DNA of 40,603 nt from NCBI GenBank assembly GCA_903825575.1, contig CAIKAW010000022.1, forward strand, positions 1 through 40,603, given 5' to 3'. Each line of letters opens with the position of its first letter. Positions within the stretch are counted from its first letter, which is position 1. The DNA is from an uncultured bacterium (lineage in GTDB: Bacteria > Actinomycetota > Actinomycetes > S36-B12 > CAIKAW01). Both the position numbers and the translations under genes were made by a program. The notes below the pieces were generated by a model, which did no database searches, was not told the origin of the DNA, and worked only from the letters and a program-made list of their open reading frames with translations. Below are positions 17,643 to 33,388 of this stretch, one piece after another.

Positions 17643-17942
17643 TCAGCTGACCGGACCTCCGAAGATGTCGATGCGGTCGCCCTCGGCAAGGCTGACGATC
17701 GCCCGCTTCGTGTCGGCCCGCTTGCCTACGCCCCGGCGGGTACGTAGTCGTTTGCCTTCCCGGTTATGCGTGTTAACACCGGTGACCTTGACGCCGAAAA
17801 CCTGCTCCACGGCGATCTTGATCTGAGTCTTGTTCGCGTCCGGGTGGACGATGAACGTGTACTTGTTCTGATCGAGTAGTCCGTAGCTCTTTTCGGAGAT
17901 AACGGGTGCAATCAGAATGTCGCGCGGGTCGGCAACCTTCAC
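17643..17942 (-). CDS. rplW: 50S ribosomal protein L23
   Basis: L23 is the main docking site at the tunnel exit for trigger factor and SRP. The 99-residue product has [32 protein letters not shown], then [29 protein letters not shown]. The start is GTG, overlapping the rplD TGA as GTGA. Confidence 0.97.
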   Translation of the reverse strand: MKVADPRDILIAPVISEKSYGLLDQNKYTFIVHPDANKTQIKIAVEQVFGVKVTGVNTHNREGKRLRTRRGVGKRADTKRAIVSLAEGDRIDIFGGPVS

Positions 17943-18622
17943 AGCGATCCCTCCTCGAGCTCGGATGCGCTAGCAACAGCCTTCGCGCCCTTGCCCTTGA
18001 TCGGTCCCACAAGGAACTCGGCCAACGCGCCCTTGGTGAACACGACGTCATCGCTAACGAGCACGTCGTAGGTGTTCAACTGATCGGGAACGATTAGGTG
18101 CACCGAATCCACGTTGCGCAAGCTCAGCCACGAGACGTCGTCTTCGCGCTGTACGACGACTAGCACTCTGCGACGATCGCTGATCATGGCGATCGCAGCA
18201 ATGGCTGCCTTTGTCGACGGTGTCTCGCCGCTGACGACGCTGGACAGCACGTGTACGCGATCGTTGCGCACCCGATCCGACAGGGCCGAGCGAAGTGCGG
18301 CGGCCTTCATCTTCTTGGGTGTGCGCTGAACGTAGTCGCGCGGGCTTGGGCCATGGACAACGCCACCGCCAACAAACTGCGGAGCGCGGATCGAACCCTG
18401 TCGGGCGCGGCCGGTGCCCTTCTGCTTGTACGGCTTGCGGCCACCACCGGAGACCTCAGCGCGAGTCTTGGTCGAAGCGGTGCCCTGACGAGCGGCAGCC
18501 AACTGACCAACAACCACCTGGTGCATCAACGGAATGTTGACCTGTACGTCAAAGACTTCGGCCGGCAGATCAACGGATCCGTCGGTGCCGCCTTCAGGCG
18601 TGCGAATGTCGAGGGTTGTCAT
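17939..18622 (-). CDS. rplD: 50S ribosomal protein L4
   Basis: L4 reaches into the exit tunnel and in E. coli represses the S10 operon. The 227-residue product has [31 protein letters not shown], the tunnel loop with no lesions of the macrolide-resistance type. It continues [24 protein letters not shown]. It begins 3 nt after the rplC stop. Whether L4 autoregulates here is not visible. Confidence 0.98.
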   Translation of the reverse strand: MTTLDIRTPEGGTDGSVDLPAEVFDVQVNIPLMHQVVVGQLAAARQGTASTKTRAEVSGGGRKPYKQKGTGRARQGSIRAPQFVGGGVVHGPSPRDYVQRTPKKMKAAALRSALSDRVRNDRVHVLSSVVSGETPSTKAAIAAIAMISDRRRVLVVVQREDDVSWLSLRNVDSVHLIVPDQLNTYDVLVSDDVVFTKGALAEFLVGPIKGKGAKAVASASELEEGSL

Positions 18623-18625
18623 TAC

Positions 18626-19270
18626 TCAGACCCCTTTCGCCTGGGTGCGCACGAACACGAGGCCGCCCTTGGGTCCAGGAATAGCACCCTTGATCAACAG
18701 CAGGCCGCGGTCAGTGTCAACTGCGTGAATCAGCAGGTTCTGCGTGGTCTGACGCTCCCCACCCATCCGGCCAGCCATGCGCATGCCCTTGAATACCCGA
18801 CCAGGGGTGGCGCAGCCACCGATTGATCCGGGTGAACGGTGCTTGCGCTGCACACCGTGAGAGGCGCGCAGACCGTGGAATCCGTGGCGCTTCATAACAC
18901 CGGCGAAGCCCTTGCCCTTGGTGGTTCCAACGACGTCAACGAACTGGCCGACGGCGAAAATATCTGGGCCGATTTCTTGCCCGAGCGCGTACTCGGAAGC
19001 ATCGGCGGTGCGAATCTCGGCGACGTGGCGGCGCGGGGTTACCCCAGCCTTGGCGAAGTGGCCGGTTTCAGGCTTGGTCACCTTGCGCGGGTCGATCGCA
19101 CCAAATGCGATCTGGACCGCGGCATAGCCATCCTTCTCAGGTGTGCGCACCTGAGTGACGACACAAGGACCGGCCTTGACGACTGTCACGGGGACGACCC
19201 GATTGAACTCGTCCCACACCTGAGTCATGCCGAGCTTCTCGCCCAGCACGCCCTTGACGTTGTTACCCAT
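18626..19270 (-). CDS. rplC: 50S ribosomal protein L3
   Basis: L3 starts 50S assembly and reaches the peptidyl transferase centre. The 214-residue product begins [20 protein letters not shown]. It has [23 protein letters not shown], then [28 protein letters not shown]. It lies 13 nt after rpsJ. Confidence 0.98.
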   Translation of the reverse strand: MGNNVKGVLGEKLGMTQVWDEFNRVVPVTVVKAGPCVVTQVRTPEKDGYAAVQIAFGAIDPRKVTKPETGHFAKAGVTPRRHVAEIRTADASEYALGQEIGPDIFAVGQFVDVVGTTKGKGFAGVMKRHGFHGLRASHGVQRKHRSPGSIGGCATPGRVFKGMRMAGRMGGERQTTQNLLIHAVDTDRGLLLIKGAIPGPKGGLVFVRTQAKGV

Positions 19271-19283
19271 GTCCGTCGTCCCT

Positions 19284-19592
19284 CTACAGCTTGATCTCGA
19301 TGTCGACGCCGGCCGGAAGGTCGAGTCGCATCAGCGAGTCGACTGTCTTCGGGGTCGGGTCGAGAATGTCGATGAGCCGCTTGTGCGTGCGCATCTCGAA
19401 GTGCTCGCGGCTGTCCTTGTACTTGAAGGGCGAACGCACGACGCAGTAGATGTTCTTTTCGGTCGGCAGCGGCACCGGGCCCACAACCTTTGCACCAGTA
19501 CGGATTACCGTCTCGACGATTTTGCGCGCCGACGAGTCGATGACCTCGTGGTCGTAGGCCTTGAGCCTGATGCGGATCTTCTGTCCCGCCAT
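19284..19592 (-). CDS. rpsJ: 30S ribosomal protein S10 (NusE)
   Basis: S10 is a 30S head protein and also binds NusB and NusG in antitermination. The 102-residue product has the canonical [20 protein letters not shown], then [39 protein letters not shown]. The start is ATG; the ribosome-binding AAGGA is rather far, about 13 nt. It is the first gene of the S10 cluster, 79 nt after tuf. Confidence 0.98.
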   Translation of the reverse strand: MAGQKIRIRLKAYDHEVIDSSARKIVETVIRTGAKVVGPVPLPTEKNIYCVVRSPFKYKDSREHFEMRTHKRLIDILDPTPKTVDSLMRLDLPAGVDIEIKL

Positions 19593-19639
19593 GATGGCTA
19601 CGTGTCCTTATCTTCGGTTGCTGCTACCGGGCAGTCGGT

Positions 19640-19665
19640 GGGAGGGCGGCTTGCGCCGCCCTCCC
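19640..19665 (-). terminator. Strong hairpin between tuf and rpsJ
   Basis: A perfect 11-bp stem (GGGAGGGCGGC at 19640-19650 with GCCGCCCTCCC at 19655-19665) closes a 4-nt loop just after the tuf stop. There is no T tract on the minus strand. It is therefore at best a T-less actinobacterial terminator, or an RNA-stability or processing element at the str/S10 boundary. Confidence 0.55.
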
Positions 19666-19671
19666 CGACAA

Positions 19672-20865
19672 CTACTTGATGACCTTGATTACTCGTCCTG
19701 CACCAACGGTGCGACCACCCTCGCGGATGGCGAAACGCAGACCCTCGTCCATGGCGATGGGCTGAATCAGCGTCACCGTCATTTCAGTGTTGTCTCCGGG
19801 CATGACCATTTCGGTGCCTTCCGGCAACGTGACCACACCAGTTACGTCCGTGGTACGGAAGTAGAACTGGGGACGGTAGTTGTTGAAGAACGGCGTGTGC
19901 CGCCCGCCCTCGTCCTTGCCCAAGATGTACACCTGAGCTTCGAAGTCGGTGTGGGGGGTGATGCTGCCGGGCTTGCAAACAACCTGGCCGCGCTCGACGT
20001 CGTCGCGCTTGGTGCCACGAACGAGCAGTCCGACGTTCTCGCCGGCCTGGCCCTCGTCGAGCAACTTGCGGAACATCTCAACGCCAGTAACGGTGGTCTT
20101 GGTTACGCCCGGACGAATCCCGACGATCTCGACCTCTTCGTTGACCTTGATGATCCCGCGCTCGATCCGACCGGTGACGACCGTTCCGCGACCGGTGATC
20201 GTGAAGACATCCTCGATTGGCATGAGGAACGGCTTGTCGATCTCACGGGCCGGGGTCGGGATCGCAACGTCGACCGCATCCATGAGGGCGAGGATTGTCT
20301 CGCCCCACTTGGCGTCGCCATTGAGTGCCGGGGCAGCAGCAACCCGGACAACCGGGATGTCGTCGCCAGGGAACTCGTTGTTCGAGAGCAGTTCGCGAAC
20401 CTCAAGCTCAACGAGCTCGAGGATCTCTTCGTCGTCGACCATGTCGCACTTGTTCAGGGCGACAACGATCGACGGCACGCCAACCTGGCGAGCAAGCAGC
20501 ACGTGCTCACGCGTCTGGGGCATGGGGCCGTCGGTCGCGGCTACGACCAAGATTGCGCCGTCCATCTGGGCAGCACCGGTGATCATGTTCTTGATGTAGT
20601 CGGCGTGGCCGGGGCAGTCGACGTGCGCATAGTGGCGCGCTTCGGTCTGGTACTCGACGTGCGCGATCGAAATGGTGATACCGCGCTGCCGCTCCTCGGG
20701 GGCCTTATCGATCTGGTCGAACGGCGTGAACGGGTTCACATCTGGGTACTTGTCGTGCAGCACCTTGGTGATCGCCGCGGTCAGCGTCGTCTTACCGTGG
20801 TCGATGTGACCGATGGTGCCGATGTTGACGTGCGGCTTCGTCCGCTCGAACTTCGCCTTCGCCAT
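19672..20865 (-). CDS. tuf: Elongation factor Tu
   Basis: EF-Tu delivers aminoacyl-tRNA to the ribosome as a GTP complex. The 397-residue product has the P-loop GHIDHGKT (19-26), [12 protein letters not shown], and domains 2 and 3 ([25 protein letters not shown]; ending [15 protein letters not shown]). The ATG has AGGAGG upstream. It is the last gene of the str operon and the only tuf copy in the window. Confidence 0.99.
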   Translation of the reverse strand: MAKAKFERTKPHVNIGTIGHIDHGKTTLTAAITKVLHDKYPDVNPFTPFDQIDKAPEERQRGITISIAHVEYQTEARHYAHVDCPGHADYIKNMITGAAQMDGAILVVAATDGPMPQTREHVLLARQVGVPSIVVALNKCDMVDDEEILELVELEVRELLSNNEFPGDDIPVVRVAAAPALNGDAKWGETILALMDAVDVAIPTPAREIDKPFLMPIEDVFTITGRGTVVTGRIERGIIKVNEEVEIVGIRPGVTKTTVTGVEMFRKLLDEGQAGENVGLLVRGTKRDDVERGQVVCKPGSITPHTDFEAQVYILGKDEGGRHTPFFNNYRPQFYFRTTDVTGVVTLPEGTEMVMPGDNTEMTVTLIQPIAMDEGLRFAIREGGRTVGAGRVIKVIK

Positions 20866-20958
20866 TGGGTCCTCCTGACCTCGCTGTTGTCGTGCCGTCC
20901 GACGCTGATCGGATCGGTTCGTGCCGCCGGCCCGTGAGGGCCGTCGAATGTCTGATGG

Positions 20959-23061
<2,103 letters not shown>

Positions 23062-23101
23062 TGTGGAACCTTTCCGAGAGGGTGCGGGGGAAGTCGGTGT
23101 G

Positions 23102-23572
23102 TTACCAGCGGTAGTGCGCGAAAGCCTTGTTTGACTCGGCCATCTTGTGCGTGTCTTCGCGCTTCTTCACGCTGGCGCCAAGACCGTTGGATGCGTCGAG
23201 GATTTCGTTCATGAGGCGCTCAGTCATGGTCTTCTCGCGCCGGGCGCGGGAGTAACCGACCAGCCAGCGCAGCGCGAGCGTGGTGCTGCGGCCGGCGCGA
23301 ACCTCGATCGGGACCTGGTAAGTCGCGCCACCAACTCGACGGCTACGCACCTCCAAGGTTGGCTTGACGTTGTCAAGGGCTCGCTTGAGCGTCACAACCG
23401 GGTCAGCACCGCTCTTGTCGCGGCAACCCTCAAGGGCGCCGTAGACGATGCTCTCGGCAGTCGAACGCTTGCCGTCGAGAAGAATCTTGTTCACCAGCTG
23501 AGTGACCAGCGGAGAGTTGTAGACCGGGTCAATTACGATCGGTCGCTTCGGGGCCGGGCCCTTACGGGGCAT
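23102..23572 (-). CDS. rpsG: 30S ribosomal protein S7
   Basis: S7 organises the 3' domain of 16S rRNA and the E-site region. The 156-residue product begins [20 protein letters not shown]. It has [22 protein letters not shown], then [27 protein letters not shown], and ends NKAFAHYRW. The ATG overlaps the rpsL TAA as TAATG, and the order rpsL-rpsG-fusA-tuf is the standard str operon. Confidence 0.98.
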   Translation of the reverse strand: MPRKGPAPKRPIVIDPVYNSPLVTQLVNKILLDGKRSTAESIVYGALEGCRDKSGADPVVTLKRALDNVKPTLEVRSRRVGGATYQVPIEVRAGRSTTLALRWLVGYSRARREKTMTERLMNEILDASNGLGASVKKREDTHKMAESNKAFAHYRW

Positions 23573-23946
23573 TAGCTCTTCTCCTTCTTGGCGCCATAAC
23601 GACTGCGCGACTGCTTGCGGTTCTTGACACCCTGGGTGTCGAGCGCGCCGCGAATGATCTTGTAGCGAACACCCGGAAGGTCCTTAACTCGACCGCCACG
23701 CACAAGCACGATTGAGTGCTCCTGCAGGTTGTGGCCGACGCCTGGGATGTACGCAGTCACCTCGACGCCACTAGTGAGGCGCACGCGGGCGACCTTGCGA
23801 AGCGCTGAGTTCGGCTTCTTCGGGGTCGTCGTATAGACACGCGTGCACACGCCGCGGCGCTGGGGGCTTCCCTTAAGCGCAGGCGTCGTGTTCTTCGAGA
23901 CCTTGTCCTGCCGGCCCTTGCGGACCAGCTGCTGGATCGTGGGCAC
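23572..23946 (-). CDS. rpsL: 30S ribosomal protein S12
   Basis: S12 controls decoding accuracy and is the main target site of streptomycin resistance. The 124-residue product has [12 protein letters not shown], then [21 protein letters not shown] and [18 protein letters not shown]. The lysines of TTPKKPNS and GRVKDLPG are present, so no classical streptomycin-resistance change is seen. The start is GTG with GGAGA upstream. It is first in the str operon, with a leader of about 180 nt. Confidence 0.98.
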   Translation of the reverse strand: MPTIQQLVRKGRQDKVSKNTTPALKGSPQRRGVCTRVYTTTPKKPNSALRKVARVRLTSGVEVTAYIPGVGHNLQEHSIVLVRGGRVKDLPGVRYKIIRGALDTQGVKNRKQSRSRYGAKKEKS

Positions 23947-24134
23947 CGATTCTCCGTTGCATGTTCGTACTACCGGTTGGGGCGAGCCTGCCGAATTCCG
24001 CGCCCTCCGACCCCCGCGGTCGGGCGTGTCGGACCCTTACGGGGAACCGACATCGCCACTATCACGATGAATCCAGGTCCGCCAGACTTGCGCTGCGAAC
24101 CGGAGGGCCCGAAATGCTGCGGGCACAAGGACAG

Positions 24135-24163
24135 ACACTACCGAGGCACCGGCGCGCGGTCAA
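24135..24163 (-). promoter_or_regulatory. Predicted promoter of the str operon (rpsL-rpsG-fusA-tuf)
   Basis: On the minus strand a -35 TTGACC (24158-24163) and a -10 TAGTGT (24135-24140) are separated by 17 nt. The transcription start would be near 24128, giving a 5' UTR of about 180 nt before rpsL. That UTR has GC-rich complementary segments but no leader family I recognise and no other gene. Together with the rpoC terminator this accounts for the 330-bp gap. Confidence 0.6.
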
Positions 24164-24191
24164 AACGGGGGCCCAACTTGGCCCCCAGAAA

Positions 24192-24247
24192 TACTCAAAG
24201 GCCGCCAGCGCAGTGACCGAAATCACGCGCTGGCGGCCTCATGAGTA
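24192..24247 (-). terminator. Terminator of rpoC
   Basis: A perfect 12-bp stem (GGCCGCCAGCGC at 24200-24211 with GCGCTGGCGGCC at 24227-24238) continues inward as GTGA/TCAC and outward as TACTCA/TGAGTA. In the minus-strand RNA it is followed by TTTGAGTATTTCT. It lies about 40 nt after the rpoC stop and isolates rpoBC from the str promoter. Confidence 0.8.
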
Positions 24248-24276
24248 CCCCGCCCAGCAGGTTTGAGCCCCCCGGA

Positions 24277-28149
<3,873 letters not shown>

Positions 28150-28189
28150 AGGTCAGTCCTTTTGGTCGTGGGCCGTCAATGGTCCGGAG

Positions 28190-28216
28190 CCGAGCCGGCA
28201 AATTAAGCCGGCTCGG
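28190..28216 (-). other. Perfect 10-bp hairpin in the rpoB-rpoC gap
   Basis: CCGAGCCGGC (28190-28199) pairs with GCCGGCTCGG (28207-28216) around the loop AAATTAA. It begins 3 nt after the rpoB stop. There is no T tract. It may tune rpoC expression, mark an RNase site, or stabilise the rpoB 3' end. Confidence 0.7.
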
Positions 28217-28219
28217 TCG

Positions 28220-31200
28220 CTAGACCTCTTCAACGCTGCTCGGCTCACGCCGCGACAGGTCGATGCCGAGTTCTTCCGCTGCGCGGAAGACGTCCTCGTC
28301 GGAGTCCTTCATCTCGATGGCGAGGCCGTCCGAGGACAGCACCTCAACATTTAGACATAGGGACTGCATTTCCTTCACCAGCACCTTGAATGACTCAGGG
28401 ATACCCGGCTCAGGAATGTTCTCGCCCTTAACGATGGCCTCGTACACCTTCACGCGGCCGAGCACGTCATCGGACTTGATCGTCAGCAACTCCTGCAAGG
28501 CGTAGGCGGCGCCATAAGCCTCAAGCGCCCAGACCTCCATCTCACCGAAACGCTGGCCACCGAACTGCGCCTTACCGCCCAACGGCTGCTGGGTGATCAT
28601 GCTGTAAGGACCAGTCGAACGAGCGTGGATCTTGTCGTCGACCAGGTGGAGCAGTTTGAGAATGTAGATGTAGCCGACGGCTACCGGTTCTGGGAACGGC
28701 TCGCCACTGCGCCCGTCGAACAGGCGTGCCTTGCCGTCACCGCCAACCAACCGCAAGCCATCTGCGGTCGGAAGTGTCGAGGAAAGCAAACCTGTGATCT
28801 CTTCCTCACGAGCACCGTCGAACACCGGTGTAGCAAGTCGCGAGCCAGGCTCGGCTGAACGGGCGCGCTCGGACAGGTTGCGACTCCAGTTCGGCTTGCC
28901 TTCAACCTGCCAGCCAGTCTTGGCGACCCAACCGAGGTGAGTTTCCAGAACCTGACCGACGTTCATACGCCCAGGCACACCCAGCGGGTTCAGGACGATG
29001 TCGACCGGAGTTCCATCCTCGAGGAAAGGCATGTCCTCAGCCGGAAGGATCTTGGCGATGACGCCCTTGTTGCCGTGCCGGCCGGCCAACTTGTCGCCCT
29101 GGGTGATCTTGCGCTTCTGGGCAACGTAGACCCGCACCAACCGGTTAACACCGGGCGGCAATTCGTCGTCGTTGTCGCGATCGAAGACCCGGACGCCGAT
29201 GACCTTGCCGGACTCGCCGTGCGGCACCTTCAGCGAAGTGTCCCGAACTTCACGGGCCTTCTCGCCGAAGATTGCGCGCAGCAGGCGCTCTTCCGGAGTC
29301 AGTTCGGTCTCGCCCTTAGGCGTCACCTTGCCGACCAATACATCACCAGGTACGACGTCGGCGCCGATCCGAATGATGCCGCGATCGTCTAGATCGGCCA
29401 GCACCTCTTCGGAGACGTTCGGGATGTCGCGAGTGATCTCCTCCGGGCCAAGCTTGGTGTCGCGGGCGTCGACCTCGTGCTCCTCGATGTGAATCGAGGA
29501 AAGGACGTCGTCCTGCACCAACCGCTGGTTGAGGATGATCGCGTCTTCGTAGTTGTGACCTTCCCAAGGCATGAACGCAACTAGCAGGTTGCGTCCGAGC
29601 GCCATCTCGCCCATGTCGGTGCACGGGCCATCGGCGATAACTTCGCCGGCAACGACGTGCTGACCTTCATTGACGATCGGGCGCTGGTTGTAGCTGGTGC
29701 CCTGGTTGGAACGGCGGAACTTCTGGACCGCATAAGTGATTTCGGTGCCGTCATCGTTGGCAACGCGAATGATGTCCGCTGCCAATTCCACGATCGCACC
29801 AGACTTCTCGGCAACGATCACATCACCGGCGTCGACCGCTGCGCGGTACTCCATGCCGGTTCCGACGAGCGGTGCTTCCGAACGCAGCAACGGCACAGAC
29901 TGCCGCTGCATGTTCGAGCCCATCAGGGCACGGTTCGCATCGTCGTGCTCGAGGAACGGAATCATGGCCGTAGCAACCGAGACCATCTGGCGTGGTGAAA
30001 CGTCCATGTAGTCGATCTCGAGCGGCGGCAGGTAATCAACTTCGCCGCCCTTGCGACGAACCAGAACCTTGGCCTCAGTGAAACCATCATTGTCATCGAG
30101 GAGGGCGTTGGCCTGCGCGATGACGTGGAGGTCTTCCTCGTCGGCGGTCAGGTAGTCGACCTTGTCGGTGACGCGGCCATCAGTGACCTTGCGGTACGGA
30201 GTCTCAACAAACCCGAAGGCGTTGACCCGACCGTACGTAGCCAGCGAACCGATCAGACCGATGTTCGGGCCTTCAGGGGTCTCGATGGGGCACATGCGAC
30301 CGTAGTGCGACGGGTGAACATCGCGAACCTCGAAACCAGCACGTTCTCGCGAAAGTCCACCAGGGCCAAGCGCGCTCAAACGACGCTTGTGCGTCAGACC
30401 GGCCAACGGGTTGGTCTGGTCCATGAACTGCGAGAGCTGGCTGGTGCCGAAGAACTCCTTGATGGAGGCCACGACCGGGCGGATATTGATCAATGTCTGC
30501 GGCGTGATCGCCTCAACATCCTGAGTCGTCATCCGCTCGCGAACAACGCGTTCCATCCGAGACAGACCCGTGCGGATCTGGTTCTGGATCAGTTCGCCGA
30601 CGGTACGCATCCGACGATTGCCAAAGTGGTCAATGTCGTCGACCTCAACGGACACCTTGCCGCGCGGCGCTTCAAACTCGACCTCGCCGGCATGCAGACG
30701 AACGATGTACTCAATCGTCGCAGCGATGTCTTCAACGGTCAGCACGCTCTGAGCCAACGGGGACTCAACACCGAGCTTCTTGTTGATCTTGTAGCGGCCG
30801 ACCTTCGCGAGGTCGTAACGCTTGGGGTTGAAGTAGTAGTTGTCGAGCAGCGTGCGAGCTGCTTCGACGGTCGGCGGCTCGCCCGGGCGCAACTTGCGGT
30901 AGATGTCTAGGAGGGCGTCATCCTGACCGGTTGTGTGATCCTTCTCGATCGTTCCGATCATCGACTCGTACTGGCCGAACCGGTTCTGAATGTCCTCAGC
31001 CGTCCAGCCCAAGGCCTTTAGGAGAACGGTGACGGGCTGCTTGCGTTTGCGGTCGACCCGGACCCCAACGAGGTCCTTCTTGTCGATCTCAAACTCCAGC
31101 CAAGCCCCGCGACTCGGGATGATCTTGGAGACATAGACATCCTTGTCGGAAGTCTTGTCGACCATGCGCTCGAAGTAGACACCTGGGGAACGCACCAACT

Positions 31201-31681
31201 GAGAAACGACCACGCGCTCGGTCCCGTTGATGATGAACGTGCCCTTGTTGGTCATGAGCGGGAAGTCGCCCATGAACACCGTCTGGCTCTTGATCTCGCC
31301 AGTCTCGTTGTTCATGAACTCCGCGGTGACGAACAGCGGCGCGGAATACGTGAAGTCCTTGTCACGGCACTCGGCGACGGTGTACTTGCCCTTTTCGAAC
31401 CGGTGGTCCCGGAACGAGAGCGACATGGTGCCCGAGAAATCCTCGATCGGGCTGATCTCCTCAAAGATCTCCGAAAGTCCGGAGACAGTCGGAACGGACG
31501 CGCCACTGGAGATTGCCTCCTCGACGCGTTCCTGCCACAGCTCATTGCCCAGCAACCAGTCAAAAGACGTGGTTTGCAGGGCCAAGAGATCTGGCACTTC
31601 CAACGGTTCGCGAATCTTCGCGAAGGTGATCCGAGGGGATCCGGGCGGGGGAACTGGCGCTAGTTTGCGCGACGGGGCCAA
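28220..31681 (-). CDS. rpoB: RNA polymerase beta subunit
   Basis: Beta forms, with beta-prime, the RNA polymerase active centre and the rifampicin pocket. The 1153-residue product starts at a TTG (31679-31681) with GGAAGGA upstream, as in several actinobacterial rpoB genes. The rifampicin region reads [20 protein letters not shown] then [19 protein letters not shown]. The positions equal to E. coli Asp516, His526 and Ser531 are unchanged, but Thr423 (E. coli 518) and Ala427 (E. coli 522) differ from the usual Asn and Ser. Further motifs are [39 protein letters not shown] and the C-terminal [24 protein letters not shown]. Confidence 0.99.
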   Translation of the reverse strand: MAPSRKLAPVPPPGSPRITFAKIREPLEVPDLLALQTTSFDWLLGNELWQERVEEAISSGASVPTVSGLSEIFEEISPIEDFSGTMSLSFRDHRFEKGKYTVAECRDKDFTYSAPLFVTAEFMNNETGEIKSQTVFMGDFPLMTNKGTFIINGTERVVVSQLVRSPGVYFERMVDKTSDKDVYVSKIIPSRGAWLEFEIDKKDLVGVRVDRKRKQPVTVLLKALGWTAEDIQNRFGQYESMIGTIEKDHTTGQDDALLDIYRKLRPGEPPTVEAARTLLDNYYFNPKRYDLAKVGRYKINKKLGVESPLAQSVLTVEDIAATIEYIVRLHAGEVEFEAPRGKVSVEVDDIDHFGNRRMRTVGELIQNQIRTGLSRMERVVRERMTTQDVEAITPQTLINIRPVVASIKEFFGTSQLSQFMDQTNPLAGLTHKRRLSALGPGGLSRERAGFEVRDVHPSHYGRMCPIETPEGPNIGLIGSLATYGRVNAFGFVETPYRKVTDGRVTDKVDYLTADEEDLHVIAQANALLDDNDGFTEAKVLVRRKGGEVDYLPPLEIDYMDVSPRQMVSVATAMIPFLEHDDANRALMGSNMQRQSVPLLRSEAPLVGTGMEYRAAVDAGDVIVAEKSGAIVELAADIIRVANDDGTEITYAVQKFRRSNQGTSYNQRPIVNEGQHVVAGEVIADGPCTDMGEMALGRNLLVAFMPWEGHNYEDAIILNQRLVQDDVLSSIHIEEHEVDARDTKLGPEEITRDIPNVSEEVLADLDDRGIIRIGADVVPGDVLVGKVTPKGETELTPEERLLRAIFGEKAREVRDTSLKVPHGESGKVIGVRVFDRDNDDELPPGVNRLVRVYVAQKRKITQGDKLAGRHGNKGVIAKILPAEDMPFLEDGTPVDIVLNPLGVPGRMNVGQVLETHLGWVAKTGWQVEGKPNWSRNLSERARSAEPGSRLATPVFDGAREEEITGLLSSTLPTADGLRLVGGDGKARLFDGRSGEPFPEPVAVGYIYILKLLHLVDDKIHARSTGPYSMITQQPLGGKAQFGGQRFGEMEVWALEAYGAAYALQELLTIKSDDVLGRVKVYEAIVKGENIPEPGIPESFKVLVKEMQSLCLNVEVLSSDGLAIEMKDSDEDVFRAAEELGIDLSRREPSSVEEV

Positions 31682-31775
31682 CAGGGGTCCTTCCGATGCT
31701 CACGGACACTCAATCAGCGCATGCCTCGCGCCCCGTGGCAAACACGGGACGAGGTCAAGGTAGGCGCAACGCAGC

Positions 31776-31804
31776 AGCATACCCGAAGGGCACGACGCTG
31801 TCGA
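31776..31804 (-). promoter_or_regulatory. Predicted rpoB promoter
   Basis: On the minus strand the -35 TCGACA (31799-31804) and -10 TATGCT (31776-31781) are separated by 17 nt, an excellent match to the consensus. Transcription would start near 31769, about 90 nt before the rpoB TTG. It would let rpoBC be expressed independently of rplJL. The rest of the 356-bp gap holds the 16-bp stem at 31973-32007; I see nothing else in it. Confidence 0.65.
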
Positions 31805-31961
31805 CCCCACCCGGGGGCCGAAGACCAGTCTGGGCGAGAAACGCCATCGGACTGCGCGGGAATGCTCTTGCACTCCGGGGCTCAGGTCAAGGACCAAATG
31901 GGTCCCTGTGAGGAAAATCTTAGGCAACGATCCGGTCTCGGTCCCGAAACCAGCGCTGGGA

Positions 31962-32007
31962 GGGCCCAAATGAACTGGGCCCCGCACCAAAGGTGCGGGG
32001 CCCAGTT
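31962..32007 (-). terminator. 16-bp perfect stem after rplL, with a competing inner hairpin
   Basis: AACTGGGCCCCGCACC (31973-31988) pairs perfectly with GGTGCGGGGCCCAGTT (31992-32007) around a 3-nt loop, about 30 nt after the rplL stop. A second GGGCCC (31962-31967) can instead pair with the self-complementary GGGCCC at 31977-31982, giving an alternative fold. The RNA after the stem reads CATTTGGGCCC, with only a short T run. It is probably a terminator or attenuator between rplJL and rpoBC. Confidence 0.7.
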
Positions 32008-32037
32008 GCCTGCCAGCGACGAGCGCCGGAACAGTAA

Positions 32038-32424
32038 TTACTTGATGGAAACCTTGGCGCCGGCCGACTCCAGGACCTCTTTGGCCTTGGCGGCAACGTC
32101 CTTGGCAACCTTCTCCAGAACCGCCTTGGGGGCAGCCTCGACGAGGTCCTTGGCCTCCTTAAGGCCCAGGTTCGTCAGGGTACGCACCTCCTTGATGACC
32201 TGGATCTTCTTCTCGCCAGCCTCTTCGAGCACGACATCGAACTCGTCCTGCTCCTCGACCTCAGCAGCAGCAGCGCCGCCGCCAGCCGGGGCGGCCGCTA
32301 CGGCCACGGGGGCTGCAGCGGTCACACCGAAGGTGTCTTCGAACAACTTCACGAACTCAGAAAGCTCGATCAGGGTCATTTCCTTGAAAGCCTCTAGCAG
32401 GTCCTGCGTGCTCAACTTCGCCAT
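32038..32424 (-). CDS. rplL: 50S ribosomal protein L7/L12
   Basis: L7/L12 forms the flexible stalk that recruits and activates translational GTPases. The 128-residue product has an N-terminal dimerisation part ([31 protein letters not shown]) and an Ala/Gly/Val hinge (about 35-58). The C-terminal domain is [21 protein letters not shown], then [20 protein letters not shown]. It follows rplJ by 44 nt. Confidence 0.98.
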   Translation of the reverse strand: MAKLSTQDLLEAFKEMTLIELSEFVKLFEDTFGVTAAAPVAVAAAPAGGGAAAAEVEEQDEFDVVLEEAGEKKIQVIKEVRTLTNLGLKEAKDLVEAAPKAVLEKVAKDVAAKAKEVLESAGAKVSIK

Positions 32425-32468
32425 GATGGCGTCCTTTCTTCCGGCCGGGGCCGTTGGTGGTTCGGGCT

Positions 32469-33191
32469 TCAGCCCTCGGTGGTTTCTTCGGCAACGTCAG
32501 ACGCAGCCTCGGGTTCGGCCTCGGGGGCCGCTGGCTCGGCTTCGGCCACGGGGGCCTCGACCGCTGAATCTGTATCAACCGCGTCGTCGCCCACTTCGGC
32601 CTCGACGGGAGCTTCTTCGTCCGCGACGGGCGCCACAGGGGCTTCCGCTGCGGGTTCGGCCACCGGCGCCGGAGCGTCGGCAGCGACCTTGGCGCGCAAG
32701 GCGTCAATCGCCCGAGCGGCCTGCGAAAGCGGCGCAGCGAACAGCGACACCGCCTGCGTCAAGGACGCCTGCAGGACACCGGCCACCTTGGCCAGCAGCA
32801 CCTCACGCGATTCGAGGTCAGCCAGGGTGGCGACATCGGCTGCGGTGAGCAGCCGGCCATCCATGACTGCACCCTTGATGATCAACAACGGGTTCGCCTT
32901 GGCGAAGTCCCGCAGTCCCTTCGCGGCTTCAACCGGATCACCCTTAACGAACGCGATGGCGCTCGGTCCGGCAAGCAGGTTTTCGACGCCTTCGACGCCC
33001 GCGTCGCGGGCAGCGATCTTGGTCAGTGTGTTCTTCACAACCGCGTAAGTGGTCGTGGGGCCGAGTGAGCGGCGCAAGGTCTTCAATTGCGCCACGGTCA
33101 GGCCGCGGTATTCGGTGAGCATCGCCGCGGTCGAATTACGGAACGCGTCGGTCAGTTCGGCCACGGCTTCGGACTTGTCTTGCTTGGCCAT
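32469..33191 (-). CDS. rplJ: 50S ribosomal protein L10 with a 70-residue acidic tail
   Basis: L10 anchors the L7/L12 dimers to the ribosome and, with them, represses its own mRNA. The ATG at 33189-33191 (AAGGAGG upstream) gives 240 residues starting [20 protein letters not shown]. The N-terminal domain ([33 protein letters not shown]) is followed by the long helix that binds L7/L12 (about 130-170). Residues 171-240 are an Ala/Pro/Val/Glu-rich tail, so the protein is clearly longer than the usual 165-180. An open upstream extension runs into the leader and is not used. Confidence 0.97.
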   Translation of the reverse strand: MAKQDKSEAVAELTDAFRNSTAAMLTEYRGLTVAQLKTLRRSLGPTTTYAVVKNTLTKIAARDAGVEGVENLLAGPSAIAFVKGDPVEAAKGLRDFAKANPLLIIKGAVMDGRLLTAADVATLADLESREVLLAKVAGVLQASLTQAVSLFAAPLSQAARAIDALRAKVAADAPAPVAEPAAEAPVAPVADEEAPVEAEVGDDAVDTDSAVEAPVAEAEPAAPEAEPEAASDVAEETTEG

Positions 33192-33246
33192 GTGCCTCCT
33201 TCCGGTCTGATGCCGGTCGGGGCCCCGTAAAACGACGAACGCCCCG

Positions 33247-33296
33247 GCGCAGGCGCACGAGGCGTTACCGCTTTGCAGCGGATGCCACACCTGCGC
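33247..33296 (-). promoter_or_regulatory. Probable L10 leader (autoregulatory mRNA element) of rplJ-rplL
   Basis: In the rplJ 5' UTR, GCGCAGG and CCTGCGC (33290-33296 and 33247-33253) close a structure. It contains the hairpin CCGCT-GCAA-AGCGG (33268-33281) and unpaired purine-rich flanks. Position and shape fit the known L10 leader bound by the L10-L7/L12 complex. I assign it by position and fold, without a covariance-model search. Confidence 0.6.
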
Positions 33297-33388
33297 GGGC
33301 CGCCCGCGCTAGGCGGGACCTTCGATCGCCCGGTTGGGCGACGACCAGCGGTCTTCGGTTGCTGCCGTCCCCCAACTTGGCGGGCCGG

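Noticed and set aside
20620-20640. Another copy of the GTGCGCATAG repeat inside tuf
   Set aside because: Only the 10-nt GTGCGCATAG core matches, within conserved EF-Tu codons, without the flanking ATGAAAGTGCCGTG.
19561-20937. Long plus-strand open frame opposite tuf (about 458 codons)
   Set aside because: It is the antisense shadow of tuf, has no ribosome-binding site or known motifs, and its composition follows from the codon bias of the real gene.
32479-33048. Ser/Ala/Thr-rich plus-strand frame opposite rplJ that resembles a surface protein
   Set aside because: It is the antisense reading of the Ala/Glu-rich L10 tail and has no start signal or secretion signal.
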